A stretch of DNA of 64,000 nt from Enoplolaimus lenunculus (GCA_030248215.1 JASANG010003160.1:62001-126000), one strand, 5' to 3'. Shown: positions 22,117 through 32,448, numbered from the stretch's first letter. Translations and numbers: made by a program. Notes: generated by a model from the sequence alone, not told the origin.

Positions 22117-22481
22117 GTGACTCGAATAAGAGGGGGGACTGATATTTATTTGGCGTTTCCAGAGAGTACCACCCGTTATTTCTTTATGGATTTTTATTTA
22201 TTTTTAACCCGCCCTCCGCCGCCCTTCGTTGGTGATTATTTGCCTTGAATCAAAAGTTTGAGCGACTATGTATGGTTATACTTAGCAATGTACTATTAAA
22301 ACTTAAGTGTGCTTTAAAGTTTCGAGCTCAGCTTTATTTGGTCCTGACGTCATTTATGCATATAATTAGGAATAATTGACATTTATGGACTCCAGTTACG
22401 ATTTAGGGACTCTAACGGACTCCTATTGATTGGGACTCAAAATGGGAACCGTCTCTTATTACCCTCTCTTATTCGAATCAC
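22117..22481 (+). mobile_element. TA-flanked MITE with GTGACTCGAATAAG ends
   Basis: The ends GTGACTCGAATAAGAGGGGG and CTCTTATTCGAATCAC are inverse copies. TA follows on the right and a mutated CA precedes on the left. At 365 bp it is the uninterrupted reference for the family. Confidence 0.7.
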
Positions 22482-22576
22482 TACAATAGGTTGAAAATGT
22501 TTTCTTCGGTGTGCTCCCTTATTAAACACTATCAAATGAGGGTATACTTATACTGAATATATCTAAATACAGGTGC

Positions 22577-22755
22577 GGATCCAGAAAAAATATTAAGAGG
22601 GTCACAGTCTGGGTCTACTCAACCCAATTGATCCGACGCAAGTACTCCATTGGAGCCTTCCGATTCGCTATATTTTTCCAAATTTAAAACAAATGGATGT
22701 TCATGGCTACCAACAGGACAACTCTGAATGCCCCCCGGAAACAAATTTCTGCCTA
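22577..22755. repeat. GGTGCGGATCC...CCCCCGGAAA repeat
   Basis: GCGGATCCAGAAAAAATATT and TGCCCCCCGGAAACAAATTT resemble the CCAGCTC family elsewhere in the window. It lies just downstream of the receptor stop codon, so it may be in the 3' UTR. Confidence 0.35.
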
Positions 22756-22779
22756 CGCCGCCTGCAAACAAACAAACGA

Positions 22780-23609
22780 TCACTGATTATAGTACGTCCA
22801 GTAGGTTATGTTAAAAATTGAAAACACTAACGGGAACCCGACCGACGAAATATGATCAATTTTTTCTGGACAAAATGCAATATTGCAAATTCGGTTGTCT
22901 GAACTGCGATCGCAGCATGGACAACTTTTCGACGCGTCGGACAGCAGTTTTCGTGTCACTGAAGCGTTGTCGCTCCATTGTTGGGACGACAGATTGTGCG
23001 ATGTTGCACGATTTACTGGACGTCGTCGGAACGGTGAATACGATGCGGTCAGTGGCCCAAAACTTAGCGTTCGTTTCGCAAAAACCGGTGGTGGTAGCGG
23101 ATCGACTGCACCGTCGAGATGACTATGAACCGGCGGTAGACTGGCCGCTTGGCTGTCGTGTTCAGCGCCTCCAAAAGACGGCTGCGGTCTTGGCGTCGTA
23201 TTGAAAGCTGGAGATTCGCTTTGTTGGCGAAATGGATTAAGCGGTGATCGATGCGGGACTGCGGGGATCGGAGGCACTCCATGGATCGGATTAAGCGTAT
23301 GGTCTTGTTGAGATAAATTCAATAAATCAAGCTCATGGTATTGGCCAGTATGGAGTAATGACCGTGGTATTTGTGATTCGGGCAACAACTGACGTGACCA
23401 TCTCGACGACACCCGACACGACGAGTTCGATAAGCGGTGTTGGCGATTCAGCGCTACAGACAAGCTGGAGCGTTGCGATAGTTGACCACTCGCTCGCGGT
23501 ACGGGTTGCGGTGGGCTTGTAGTCTCTTTGGTTAAATAGCCAATGATTGCAAGTTCGAGTAGCGATGCGAAAATGAACGTCATACACGCTAGCATCCATA
23601 CGTCAATTG
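22780..23609 (-). CDS. Exon 5 of the Cys-loop receptor (M3 to stop)
   Basis: It encodes residues 476-751: M3, a Ser/Pro/Arg-rich cytoplasmic loop with a CPCC pair, and M4 ([18 protein letters not shown]). The acceptor is TTTTTAG. The upstream in-frame Met at 23748 lies in the intron and is not used. Confidence 0.95.
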
Positions 23610-26600
23610 CTAAAAACTTCGCTTGAATTTCAAACGTCGATTTAAGAGCCAACTTAAAGTTTTGAAGGAAAAACTCTGAAACGACTTTGTAAAAAAACTG
23701 TCTGTCTGCAGAAATATTGGTATTAGCGAAACTAACTTTAAAACCCAAAAATTTTCCAAATTTGGAAAAGTAGCAAAAAATTAAGTTTTGGACTAGACTC
23801 AGATTTAAACTTAGGCTTAGGCTTTAGGTTCAGGTTTAATATTACGTTTACACTTAAGTTTGAGCTGAGACTTGAATTTTATATTAAAGGTTTCGAGAGA
23901 ACAAATGAATAAGGGCTGAAATTTTAAATTCTGTTATAAAAATCTGCTTGTTAGAACAAAGAGATTATTGTGAAACAAATTAATTGAACCAACTATCTAC
24001 ACTGCTATTATCATTTTAAACCTTGGTCTGGCTGGAATATCGGATAAAGCTTCAAGGTATGTGTGATATTTAATAAAAAATATCTCAAGTGAAGAAGATT
24101 TTTTAGAAATTTTACGGTTAAAAATTAGCAAAAAACAATAAACTTGATATGACTGCAGATGCAATACTTTATCTTTAATTATTTTCAAGCTTATCTCGTT
24201 TGACACGTAAACATATGTTGTTGCAGCGTGATTTTTGCACCGCATAATCATTCCGCAGAAAAATTACGACAGAGTAGCATTTCCTACTGAAAACCAAGTT
24301 AAATTCTGTCACAAAAATGATACCTCGCAAACAGGGTACAACCGGATGTCTGCATCCGGCTCCGGCAGAAAATCGACCTGCTGCTCCAGTTCCGGTGGAA
24401 TTTTCGCCGAAGATTTTGGGCGCTTGCGGTAGGGAAATTTTGCATTGTTTTACAAAATTTTTTTGTTTGGTGAGTTTCGTTTGAACTTTGGGAACAGTTT
24501 TGGGAAAAGAATTGTTACTTGCTTGTGTGTTAGACAAAATTTAATTGAAATGAACCGTTGTCATAAAATTATAATCATTTATGGAGGTTAGCGTATAAGT
24601 CTTGACATAATGATGTAATGTAGAATCCGCTCATAAAAATAGATGCTCAGTGGAGGATCCTGGATTTCCTGGCGGGGAATCTGATGGTATCCGAGATCTC
24701 TGTCTCCACTTGGCTCTGTGGTTAGCGTAATAAGTCTTCGTATAATGATGTAATGTACAGACCTATGTGTAGTTTAAAGGTGTACTATAATTAAAATCGA
24801 CACCGGCATATTTTCCAAATAAAAATCAGCATCGGTATTGGCAACAATTTTGGTATCGACACATCCCTAATGATATTACATCAACTAATGTTACGCGGGA
24901 AGACAATTACGCAAAGTGACCAAATTTTTCTAGCTAGAATGGTGCTTACGTAGGGACGAATAGCGCTAGCGTAGATTTTCCGGGGTAAAAGATAACGTTA
25001 GCGTAGCTTTTTCGGTATAAAAATTGCACGAGGGAGAAAATTACGCTGTAACAACGATCCTTACAAGTAACAAATAGCGATGACGGGATGTGTGGAGAAA
25101 ACTGTGGGGCCCTGCTGTATTCATGGTAGAATTGAACGGGTTTAGCTTTACCTTTCACATAGCTCACACGGGGCAAATTACGCATAATGGTTCCAAACTG
25201 AAACATCATTGCAAGCAGCGAATTAACGCCAAGCATCGTCCGCGCAGGGATCGCTTTTGTGCCCAACGTAAACGAAACCCACGACAAAAAGATGGTCAAA
25301 TACGTTGGAATATACGCTTGCAAAAAGTACCAGACGTAGCGTCGTTGAAACATAAATATCACCGTAAGCTCAATCCATTTGCCAGCAGGATAATCCTGAA
25401 AGTATATATACACTGCAAAAAATGGTGAGTCAAATTGATTCTCTCTGAAATATGCTTTTCGGAAATACACAAACTGAGTGGTATTCGACTCCGCCAAAGT
25501 CAAATTCGACTCACCGAATAGCACGTTTGATTCTGGCGGAGTCGGATTTGACTCAGTTTGTGTAGTCCCGTAGATCCTGCTTCGGAGAGAGTCAATTTGA
25601 CGCACCATTTTTTACACTTGGGGGAGTCGAATTTTACGCTGGTGTAGTCGAATTTGACTCTCAAATTGTGTAGTCCGGAAAAGCCTATTTCGAAGTGAGT
25701 CAATTTTACTCGTCATTTTTTTGCAGTGAACATGAAATTAGCAAATTTAAAGTGCTGTTTAACAAGAAGTATATACGACAGCAAATCTATGAGCATATTT
25801 TGGTAAAAAGAATAATAAACGATAAGCTACAGCATAAATTTCAGATTTACCGTTTAAAACCCCATTTTTCGACATTTAAGACGTGCCCAATTATTATCTT
25901 TCGAGATCGGCATAAGCTTTCATCTCAGATTAAAAGAATATATAAATCTCAAACTAAGCCTAAGCGTACACAAAACTATTTAGTCTAAATAATACACACG
26001 ATTAGTCTGCATTACCTACAGTTCCGCGGTCTGATCCCCTTCAAAGTATCCTGATTTGATAAATAATCAAGGTACACAGATAGCGTAAAGATCAGTGGCG
26101 GAACGTTTTTGTGAGGGACTAAAAATGAGTAAGCTTAAGCTTTAGACTAAATTTTTTGCGTGGGCTTAGGCTTAGGCTTAGGTTCAGAAATACGCTCATT
26201 CTTACGCTTAGGTTTTAGGCTTAAGCTTAGGTTTAGGCTTAGGAATATGGCTGTAATACTGTACTGACCCTGTTCTTTACATTGGCCAATAATTTAAGAG
26301 ACAGAGTGGAAATGAACTTACAACTTCTTCGTATTTTGTAAGCAGTTCGAGTAAATCATAATCTGGCAATGTGATATTCTTCAACGGGAACACGGGATTA
26401 TCAATCGCCATCCAACGCATCCGAACTTCGTCCATGTTGTAGTTGAAACTTTCGTAAATCAATTGGCACGTCTGAGAGTCCATCGGAAACTTTGTCAAAT
26501 CCATATCGCATGGACCTGAATAATTGAAAAAATTATGACATTTTTTGACCAAACCACTGTAGTTGTATGTTATGACAGAAGCGTGCCAATGCAAAGAACA

Positions 26601-29600
26601 GGGGCGGAACAGTATTATAAGCTGATGCCTAAGCCTAAGCCTAAACCTATTAAGCCTACGCGTAAGAATGAATTTATTTCTAAGTCTAAGCCTAAGGCTA
26701 AGCATAAGCCACGCAAAAAATTAGTCTAAAGCTTAAATTTATTCTATTGTATACCCACAGAAAAATGTTCCGCTCCTTATCTTTACATGGACCCAGAGTC
26801 GTATACAAAGAGATGGTTACAGGTGAATATATCCCGTCCAAAAATATTTAGACAAGAAAACAGGACTTTCATCAAGGTTTAGATTATTAACCTGGTTTGG
26901 GCAAAAATATTTCAGGCTTAGGAATACGCTGGCTCGTGTATAGAACAGGGCCGGAACAGTTGTATAAGCGTATTCTTAAGCCTAAGCCTAAGTCTAAGCC
27001 TAAACAAAAAATAGTCTAAAGCTTACTCTATCACAGTCCCCCAGGAAAACGTTGCGCCCCAGATCTTTACATGGCTCAAATATTTTTTATATCAGGAAAA
27101 AGTTCCGGCCTTGTTCTATACTTGGGCGATATACTAGTGTTACGTCCCTGTTCTATAAATACGCCTTAGCTTATAACGGTTTTACCTGTAACTTTGACAC
27201 GATAATTGACCCAAACAGTCCCATTCGGATAAATCATAAGGAAGATATTTTTAAACGGCGAATCGTGAATTCTCGCTTGTTTACTATTGATAAAACACGA
27301 ATTTGGCACCCAAATACGCGTCAAAATTTCTTCACCGAGTGTAATGTTATTTTTACAAGGATTTAAATGATTGTAGCGCAATCCTTTATCGATCCACAAT
27401 TCATTAATATAAATGTCGGCGACAAATTCTGACGTTTGTTCAGAGACTGAACTTATTTCTTGGATCCAAAATTCAACGCGGACGTCCACACCTGAAATAA
27501 ACGTTACAATTAATAGTTAGTGATGGGCATTGGATATTTTTTCTTAACCGGATATATGGCAATTCTTGCTGGATATTTATCGCGATATCCGTAATTAAAT
27601 TTTATATTTTGGATATCCGAAACGCGAATTTGCGTTTTTGGGTTTGCAAAAACCAATTTTTGTTTCTTAAGCACTTGTTTTCATCCCACCGTCCCATTAT
27701 AAGAATTTGAAGTAGCAGGCGGAATTTTGGGAGTTTGGAATTTGAGGAGTTTCACCGAGCTAATTTTGAGATATAATTTAAAAAGACAAAGTTATCCTGC
27801 CAGTAAATATCAAGCAAAACGGAATTTTTTTGAATTTTGGCACGTTTTAAGAAATCAAGATTTTATGTCACTCACACGTTACCATACGTGCACTCGGCAC
27901 ACGAAATGTCCCCTCCCAAAAGAAATTCAATAGCTTGTCCGGCTTATGTTTTATCGAAATCCTTCATTTTCTAACAGTATCACCTCCATTCGCGGACATT
28001 ATAGAGTTTCATGGAAACTCTATCCGGACAAGACTGTTTTGTAGTGACACTGTCTAGGACATTGAAATGTTGGAAAAACAGTGCAGTGGACAATATTTTT
28101 ATATGATAGACAGATTAGGGACACCTTAGCGGGAAAATTCAAATTTTGACGGGAAAATTCAAATTTTGGCGGGAAATTCAAATTTTGGCGGAAAATTCAA
28201 ATTTTGGCGGGAAAATTCGAATTTTGGTGGGAAAATTCAAATTTCGGCGGGAAATTCAAATTTCGGCGGGAAAATTCAAATTTTGGCGGGAAGATCCAAA
28301 TTTTGGCGGGAAATTGAAATTTTGGCTTGAAATTCAAATTTTGCTGGGAAAATTTAAATTTTGACGGGAAATTCAAATTTAGGCGGGAAAATTCAAATTT
28401 CGGCGGCAAATTAAAATTTTGGCGGGAAAATTCAAATTTTGCCGGCCAATTCAACTTTGGCGGGAAAAATCAATTTTTGGTGGTAAATTCAAATTTTGGC
28501 GGTAAAATTCAAATTTTAGCGCAAAATTCAAATTTTCGCGGAAAAATTCAAATTTTGGCGGCAAAATTAAAGTTTTGGCGGGAAATTCAAATTTTGGAGG
28601 AAATGTTGGCGAACTTGCAAAAAGCAACAAAATTACGCAGTAAATCAATTACTTTATTTAGCACTCTCTATATTTAATATTAACATAAAATGCGCAAACT
28701 GTACAAAATGTCCGCCAACGCAATAAACTATGCGGGCATTTTTATTTAGAGATAAAATTTCCGCGCAAAGTTACGAAATAACAGTATAGCTAGTCTTTTT
28801 AAAACAGTATAGGGGGACGATGGATGTGCCGAGTGCACGTATGGTAACGTGTGAGCGACATTAAATCATCATGTAATAATCACGCAGCAATTTTGTTGAA
28901 TATTTAAACTCAGGTATGAATACAGAATTTCTTCTCGTCAGCTCCAGCTACTTTAGTAATAAAACAATGCAAATTATTCCAAAAATTTTTTTACACAATA
29001 GCATTTCTGATATCTGGTGTCCATCTATAGCTACAATGACGCAGTGTAGCGATTACGTTAAAAGAAATTTAACACAATTTTTAATATGTACACAAAGAAC
29101 TCAATAAGCAGTTACTTAACCCTTTAACTCATACAGTATACTATGAGCAACTAAATGAGTAAATTTACGAGCCACACAGATTCTGTAACGTTTTGTAGAA
29201 ATTTTGCACTTTGCATGTATGTTAGAATTGTTACACTGCTTACACAGTGCCTGTGTTGTTCGTAAATTTACTAGTATTTAGTTGCTCAGTATAATACTCT
29301 ATGAGTCAAAGGGTTAAATTTCAGTGAGTTGATTTTAACTCAGAATGAGTTAAATCACGCAGTCTGAGTTAGGACTGTCAGAAGTCAGAATTTTGAGTTG
29401 AACCAATTCAATCTAAGTTAATTAATCAACTCACCTAGAGTCAACTCAACTCCGAGTGAGAATTTACTCAATTCAGAGTGAGAGTTAACGTTTACTGATA
29501 TTAATTCAGATATATCCAACTCGCTAGCTGAATTGATTAATCAACTCATTGGAATTTACAGTGTATTGATAAGTTTTAATTTCAGACGTTTTTAAACGTT

Positions 29601-30300
29601 GAAAAATTCTACTTTTACCATCAGCAGCAGGCAGTCGATGCTTATTATAGAACGATTCGTTGAGCAATATTCGTAGTATGGTTGTATCGTTTGTACAGTT
29701 AATTCTATTAATGTAATTAACCAACGGCGTTGAGTGTGCGTTAGCAGACTGTTGTTCGACTAAATTATCAAACGTTCTGTTTTTCCCCGGACTCACTAAC
29801 AAGTCGTGAGCAACGGTTTTGCGTCGACGAACGCTTGCGGCGATTTCGCTATCAGCAGCGCGTCGAAACCGGTGACCAGTATTTGAAGATGTTTTAGGGG
29901 ATTTTGATTGGTCAAAATTCGACACGTGTGCAACGGTTTCGTCGGTGCGTTTTTGAATAACTCTGCGACTAATTGTTGCACTGCAATCTCGGTCGCATTG
30001 CCGTGAATTAAATACATCTGGAGACGTCGATGTGTAGTCTTTTAGCGCTGATGGAGTTCTACGAATAAACGTCACTGGGATCAGTATCGTTGAAACTACA
30101 AGCGTGAAACATAGTAAGCTTGCAATGCTCGGTAAGGTATGTAGTAGTCGGGAGATTGCTTTAGAGCCGCGGGTTGATGCGTTCCGCTGTTTAACTGGTG
30201 TAATATAATGCTGATAGCTGCCAGGCGCTGCCGCTAAACCTGTAGACGGACTAATTTCATAGCTAATACATATTACGGAACGCTTTTTGATTTTTGACAT
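22780..30300 (-). CDS. Cys-loop ligand-gated chloride channel, MOD-1/ACC-like
   Basis: The exons are 30300-29619, 27491-27186, 26515-26322, 25395-25152 and 23609-22780. Phases join and give 751 aa. Seen directly: a hydrophobic stretch at residues 59-79, an extracellular ligand-binding domain from about 205, a perfect Cys-loop (C332 and C346, 13 residues between), M1 at about 414-438, the PAR motif at 444-446 leading into M2 with Leu at 9', M3 at about 477-501, a 227-residue cytoplasmic loop and M4 at about 731-749. In this family PAR before M2 marks anion-selective pores, so it should pass chloride as a pentamer in the plasma membrane. The M2-M3 wording ([11 protein letters not shown], then IDVWM) is typical of nematode amine- or acetylcholine-gated chloride channels (MOD-1, LGC-50, ACC, LGC-46 group). 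The ligand cannot be told from sequence alone. The roughly 200-residue N-terminal extension is unusual for the family. Transposons occupy every intron. Confidence 0.95.
23785..23875 (-). repeat. TTAGGC-bearing MITE fragment in receptor intron 4
   Basis: GACTAGACTCAGATTTAAAC leads into TTAGGCTTAGGCTTTAGG. This is the array edge of a telomere-hexamer MITE whose ends are lost. Confidence 0.55.
24333..24600 (-). mobile_element. hAT-like MITE fragment in receptor intron 4
   Basis: It starts CAGGGTACAACCGGATGTCT with CCGGCTCCGGCAGAAAATCG, as in the copies at 1453 and 61909. The right terminus is not present. Direct repeats of GGTTAGCGTA...AATGATGTAATGTA follow at about 24577 and 24719. Confidence 0.55.
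25152..25395 (-). CDS. Exon 4 of the Cys-loop receptor (M1 and M2)
   Basis: It encodes residues 395-475: [12 protein letters not shown]1 ([13 protein letters not shown]), PAR at 444-446 and the pore helix M2. The acceptor is CTTTCAG at 25396-25398, only 12 bp from the end of a transposon. The donor is GTGAAAG|GTAAAG. Confidence 0.95.
25411..25728. mobile_element. Mariner-like MITE in receptor intron 3
   Basis: CACTGCAAAAAATGGTGAGT follows TA (25409-25410), and the right end is GTCATTTTTTTGCAGTG. A further CACCATTTTTTACACTTGG near 25600 suggests two elements joined. On the minus strand its end supplies TTTTTTGCAG just before the exon 4 acceptor. Confidence 0.75.
26070..26287 (-). mobile_element. 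Telomere-hexamer MITE in receptor intron 3
   Basis: GTAAAGATCAGTGGCGGAAC is near the left end and CTGTTCTTTACATTGGCC is at the right. The left tip is altered (GGTACACAGATAGC). The flanks AATAATCA and AATAATTT match at 6 of 8 bases. It starts 34 bp past the exon 3 donor. Confidence 0.75.
26322..26515 (-). CDS. Exon 3 of the Cys-loop receptor (Cys-loop)
   Basis: It encodes residues 330-394 and contains C-x13-C with FPMDSQTC, the signature of the superfamily, then loop-B/C strands. The acceptor is ATTCAG and the donor is GAAGTT|GTAAGT. Confidence 0.95.
26584..26793 (+). mobile_element. Telomere-hexamer MITE in receptor intron 2
   Basis: It starts TGCCAATGCAAAGAACAGGG and ends CTTATCTTTACATGGACC. 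The flanks CAGAAGCG and CAGAGTCG match at 6 of 8 bases. CCTAAG runs include a TATTAAGCC interruption. Confidence 0.8.
26931..27142 (+). mobile_element. Telomere-hexamer MITE plus fragment, receptor intron 2
   Basis: GGCTCGTGTATAGAACAGGG to GATCTTTACATGGCTC (26931-27076) is one copy. AAAATATTT lies left of a short GGCTTAGGAATACGCT remnant, and CAAATATTT lies right of the copy. A second terminal fragment (GGCCTTGTTCTATACTTGGG) follows to 27142. Confidence 0.65.
27186..27491 (-). CDS. Exon 2 of the Cys-loop receptor
   Basis: It encodes residues 228-329, the beta strands of the ligand-binding domain ([13 protein letters not shown] to [13 protein letters not shown]). The acceptor is TTTCAG and the donor is TTACAG|GTAAAA. 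The joined codon at each side is Gly. Confidence 0.93.
27866..28868. mobile_element. Foldback element enclosing a minisatellite (receptor intron 1)
   Basis: TCACACGTTACCATACGTGC at the left and GCACGTATGGTAACGTGTGA at the right are inverse copies, and the match continues weakly inward (GTCCCCTCCC against GGGGGACGATGG). The 20-bp minisatellite lies between. The target site is undetermined. Confidence 0.6.
28129..28606. repeat. Minisatellite, about 24 copies of a 20-bp unit
   Basis: The unit is GCGGGAAAATTCAAATTTTG, 18-21 bp long in different copies. The open frames on both strands are simple consequences of the repeat. A-tracts and T-tracts recur about every helical turn. Confidence 0.92.
29116..29317. 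mobile_element. TTAA-flanked MITE without tRNA unit
   Basis: The ends are TTAACCCTTTAACTCATACA and CTATGAGTCAAAGGGTTAA. The TAGTATACTATGAGCAACTA-type arms match the end of the 14014 element. It lacks the A and B boxes, so it may be the parent form or a deletion form. It is in receptor intron 1. Confidence 0.75.
29316..29563. mobile_element. Mariner-like MITE, TGAGTTGA family
   Basis: It runs from AAATTTCAGTGAGTTGATTT to GGAATTTACAGTG, with TA on the right. The left tip CACTGT is missing where it meets the TTAA element. It ends only 55 bp from the receptor exon 1 donor. Confidence 0.65.
29619..30300 (-). CDS. Exon 1 of the Cys-loop receptor
   Basis: It encodes residues 1-227 plus one base. 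The ATG at 30300 is chosen because a TGA lies in frame a few codons upstream. It contains the hydrophobic segment 59-79, an RFRR dibasic site at 144-147 and N-glycosylation motifs at 174, 201, 204 and 214. The first ligand-domain helix ([17 protein letters not shown]) follows. The donor is GATG|GTAAAA. Confidence 0.85.
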
Positions 30301-30417
30301 CTCACGTTGACTGTAGACTGTTCATTTTAATAGCTAAAATTTTACGGATAGAACTGTAATCAAAATCGCAACGAAGCAGACGTCTCGAAATACAACTGTA
30401 TTCTACAACGAAATAAT

Positions 30418-30681
30418 TTAAAATGTATATTTCATGGCATTAAAATTTGAATTTAACCTAATAATTGGCGAACAAGTCAAAGTATACAACGGCTTTTGAA
30501 TCAAAAATGTAAATGCTGTTAAGATCACGAAATTGAAACCGAAAAATATTAACGACAGTGGCGTCTGGTTAAACCATGTCTTTCGAAAAGCATTTGCCGG
30601 TTTCAATAGGTCATAGCGTCTTATCAGTAGACATCTCCGTCCCGACCGTCTGTCCATGCGCCGTAAATTATAGAACCACAT
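30418..30681 (-). CDS. Possible membrane-protein exon upstream of receptor
   Basis: This 87-codon frame starts at an ATG with an Arg-rich head, then about 20 hydrophobic residues (SLIFFGFNFVILTAFTFLIQ). It lies 118 bp upstream of the receptor start on the same strand. No family is recognised and no second exon is certain. It could be an alternative first exon, an upstream ORF or chance. Confidence 0.25.
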   Translation of the reverse strand: MWFYNLRRMDRRSGRRCLLIRRYDLLKPANAFRKTWFNQTPLSLIFFGFNFVILTAFTFLIQKPLYTLTCSPIIRLNSNFNAMKYTF

Positions 30682-30916
30682 TTACACTGATCCTAAGTCC
30701 TAATAGCAGAAATTTTGTTGGACATCAATAAAAGAAATGACTCCATAAGATTTAAGAAATTTGTTCTGTCCGTATCCGGTTCCTGTACGAATCTTTTGCC
30801 CTTTTGTTTAAATTCTTGGATCAGCGGCTTATATAATCATAGGCCAAATGTCGATCAAAATGAAATAGATACGTATAGAAAGTGTAACTTTAACCAAGAG
30901 TGGATGATGTCCACCT

Positions 30917-31213
30917 GCAGAAGAGTGTGCAACTGACGTGCTAGTGTATGGCACAAAGTGTACCAGCACGCGTTGCATTTTTGCTCGACCCCCCCCCCCT
31001 TTGGACGGTTAGTCACCACTTAAAATACGCAGTAAACATAGGAGTTAAGATATACTCAGAGCGACTTTAGCGAAAATTCATAAATATTGGTTCAACGTAC
31101 CCCCACCTCGAAATAAAAGGGGGTGGGGCTAAAAACGCAACGTGCGCTGGGCGCATTGCTTTGTGCACAGAATGTATCCAGTTGCACCCTGTTATACAAA
31201 TCGTCCACTCTTG
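30917..31213. mobile_element. Foldback element with GAGTGTGCAACT ends
   Basis: It runs from GCAGAAGAGTGTGCAACTGA to ATCCAGTTGCACCC and TCCACTCTTG, and shares GGGGCTAAAAACGCAACG with copies at 3604 and 12444. Confidence 0.55.
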
Positions 31214-31344
31214 TTATAACGTATTCGTAAATTTTGGCAGTTTAAAAGAACTGAAATGTGAAAAATAACGTCAAAATAGTGAAACAGAAGTGTGAAATGG
31301 GATAATTTGGAGATGAAAAATAAACAAAGCTAAGTTAATAGTAT

Positions 31345-31680
31345 AGGTAAGCATTCGTTGCGGCCTGTGGCCGTTGGTTGATAGTTTAGGTGGCCAATGT
31401 AAAGAGCATGGGAGGAACAGTGTTATAAGCATATTCCTAAGCTTAAGCCTAAGCCTAAACCTAAGCGTAAGAATGAGCATATTCCTAAGCCTAAGCCTAA
31501 GCCTAAAGTCAAGCAAAAAAGTTTGTCTGAAGCTTAAGCTTACTCTATTATAGTCCCACAGAAAAGCATACCGCTCCTGACCTTTACATGGGCGGTTTAA
31601 GTAGACATTCGCTGTGGCATGTGGCCGTTTGTTGATAGTTTAGGTAAACAGTCGCTACGGCCTGTGGTCCGTACTACGGC
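31345..31680 (+). repeat. Short tandem repeat interrupted by a MITE
   Basis: GCATTCGTTGCGGCCTGTGG...GATAGTTTAGGT, then ACATTCGCTGTGGCATGTGG...GATAGTTTAGGT, then ACAGTCGCTACGGCCTGTGG. These are three copies of a unit of about 50 bp, with a telomere-hexamer MITE between copies one and two. Confidence 0.65.
31392..31594 (+). mobile_element. Telomere-hexamer MITE, subtype A
   Basis: It starts GGCCAATGTAAAGAGCATGG and ends CTGACCTTTACATGGGCG. The flanks GTTTAGGT and GTTTAAGT match at 7 of 8 bases. Two CCTAAG blocks are separated by GTAAGAATGAGCATATT. Confidence 0.88.
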
Positions 31681-32448
31681 CAATAATGAACCATTTCCCA
31701 TACGGAGCACTAAAACTTGGTATTAAAGTTTTAGCGAAGTTTCAATTAATATAAACGACATACAGCAGATCAGAGTAGGTCAGTTTACAGTATTTTTACT
31801 TGTGAAAATTCAACCGCTTGCGTAGAATACGGTGACGATGTGATTAAAGCGAAATTCCCAAAAGAAATCAGCTTTGAAAGTTAATAAATTTAAAAGTTTT
31901 CCAAGTTTTCAGTTAAACGGTTCACAGTTCTGCAAGCAACGTTTCTGGGGTTTATCGAATGAGTTGCCTGTATTTTGCTTGCAATGTGTTTTTTTGAAGT
32001 TTTCATGCAAAAATAACAGGTTTGCGAATATTTGAGTCAAATAAAGACACAAATATTTCACATATTTGAGAAGTTTAGAGGCAAAATCATTGCAGGGCAG
32101 CTGAGTGTGTGACCACCCTTGTCGGTACAGGCACACGCCAAGTAGAGCTACTGGAATTGGAAAAAAACATTTCTTTTACGCAAAAGGTAGATACTGCATG
32201 CAATGACAATTTGGAAGTCATTATTTTAATGGAACTGCGGCAAAGTTGAACGCACTTTCAAATTTAGTCAAACTTCGCTTTACAAACACATTTCGCCACT
32301 GTTTATCAGTTTTGATGACATCCACTTAAGAAAATAAGTTAAACATTTTATTAAGACGTAGGCTAAAAATCAGCGAAAATACAGCGAAAATTTCGCAGCC
32401 GACGCGCGTATGGTTTCGGAAAAATGTTACGTTTCTGTTAAACGCGTA
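31681..32448. other. No gene or element recognised
   Basis: AT-rich DNA. The single 75-codon minus frame (31909-32136) has no recognisable domain. Confidence 0.4.

Noticed and set aside
22818-23204. 128-codon plus-strand gene
   Set aside because: It is the antisense shadow of the receptor's last exon, whose frame matches M3, loop and M4.
25090-25428. 112-codon plus-strand gene
   Set aside because: It is antisense to the receptor M1-M2 exon and runs into a MITE.
24946-25608. 220-codon minus frame as a single exon
   Set aside because: Its ends are transposon and intron sequence. Only 25152-25395 between good splice sites matches the receptor.
28146-28677. Asn/Phe/Gly-repeat proteins (NSNFGGK-type frames)
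   Set aside because: They are open on both strands and exactly follow the 20-bp minisatellite, so they are not genes.
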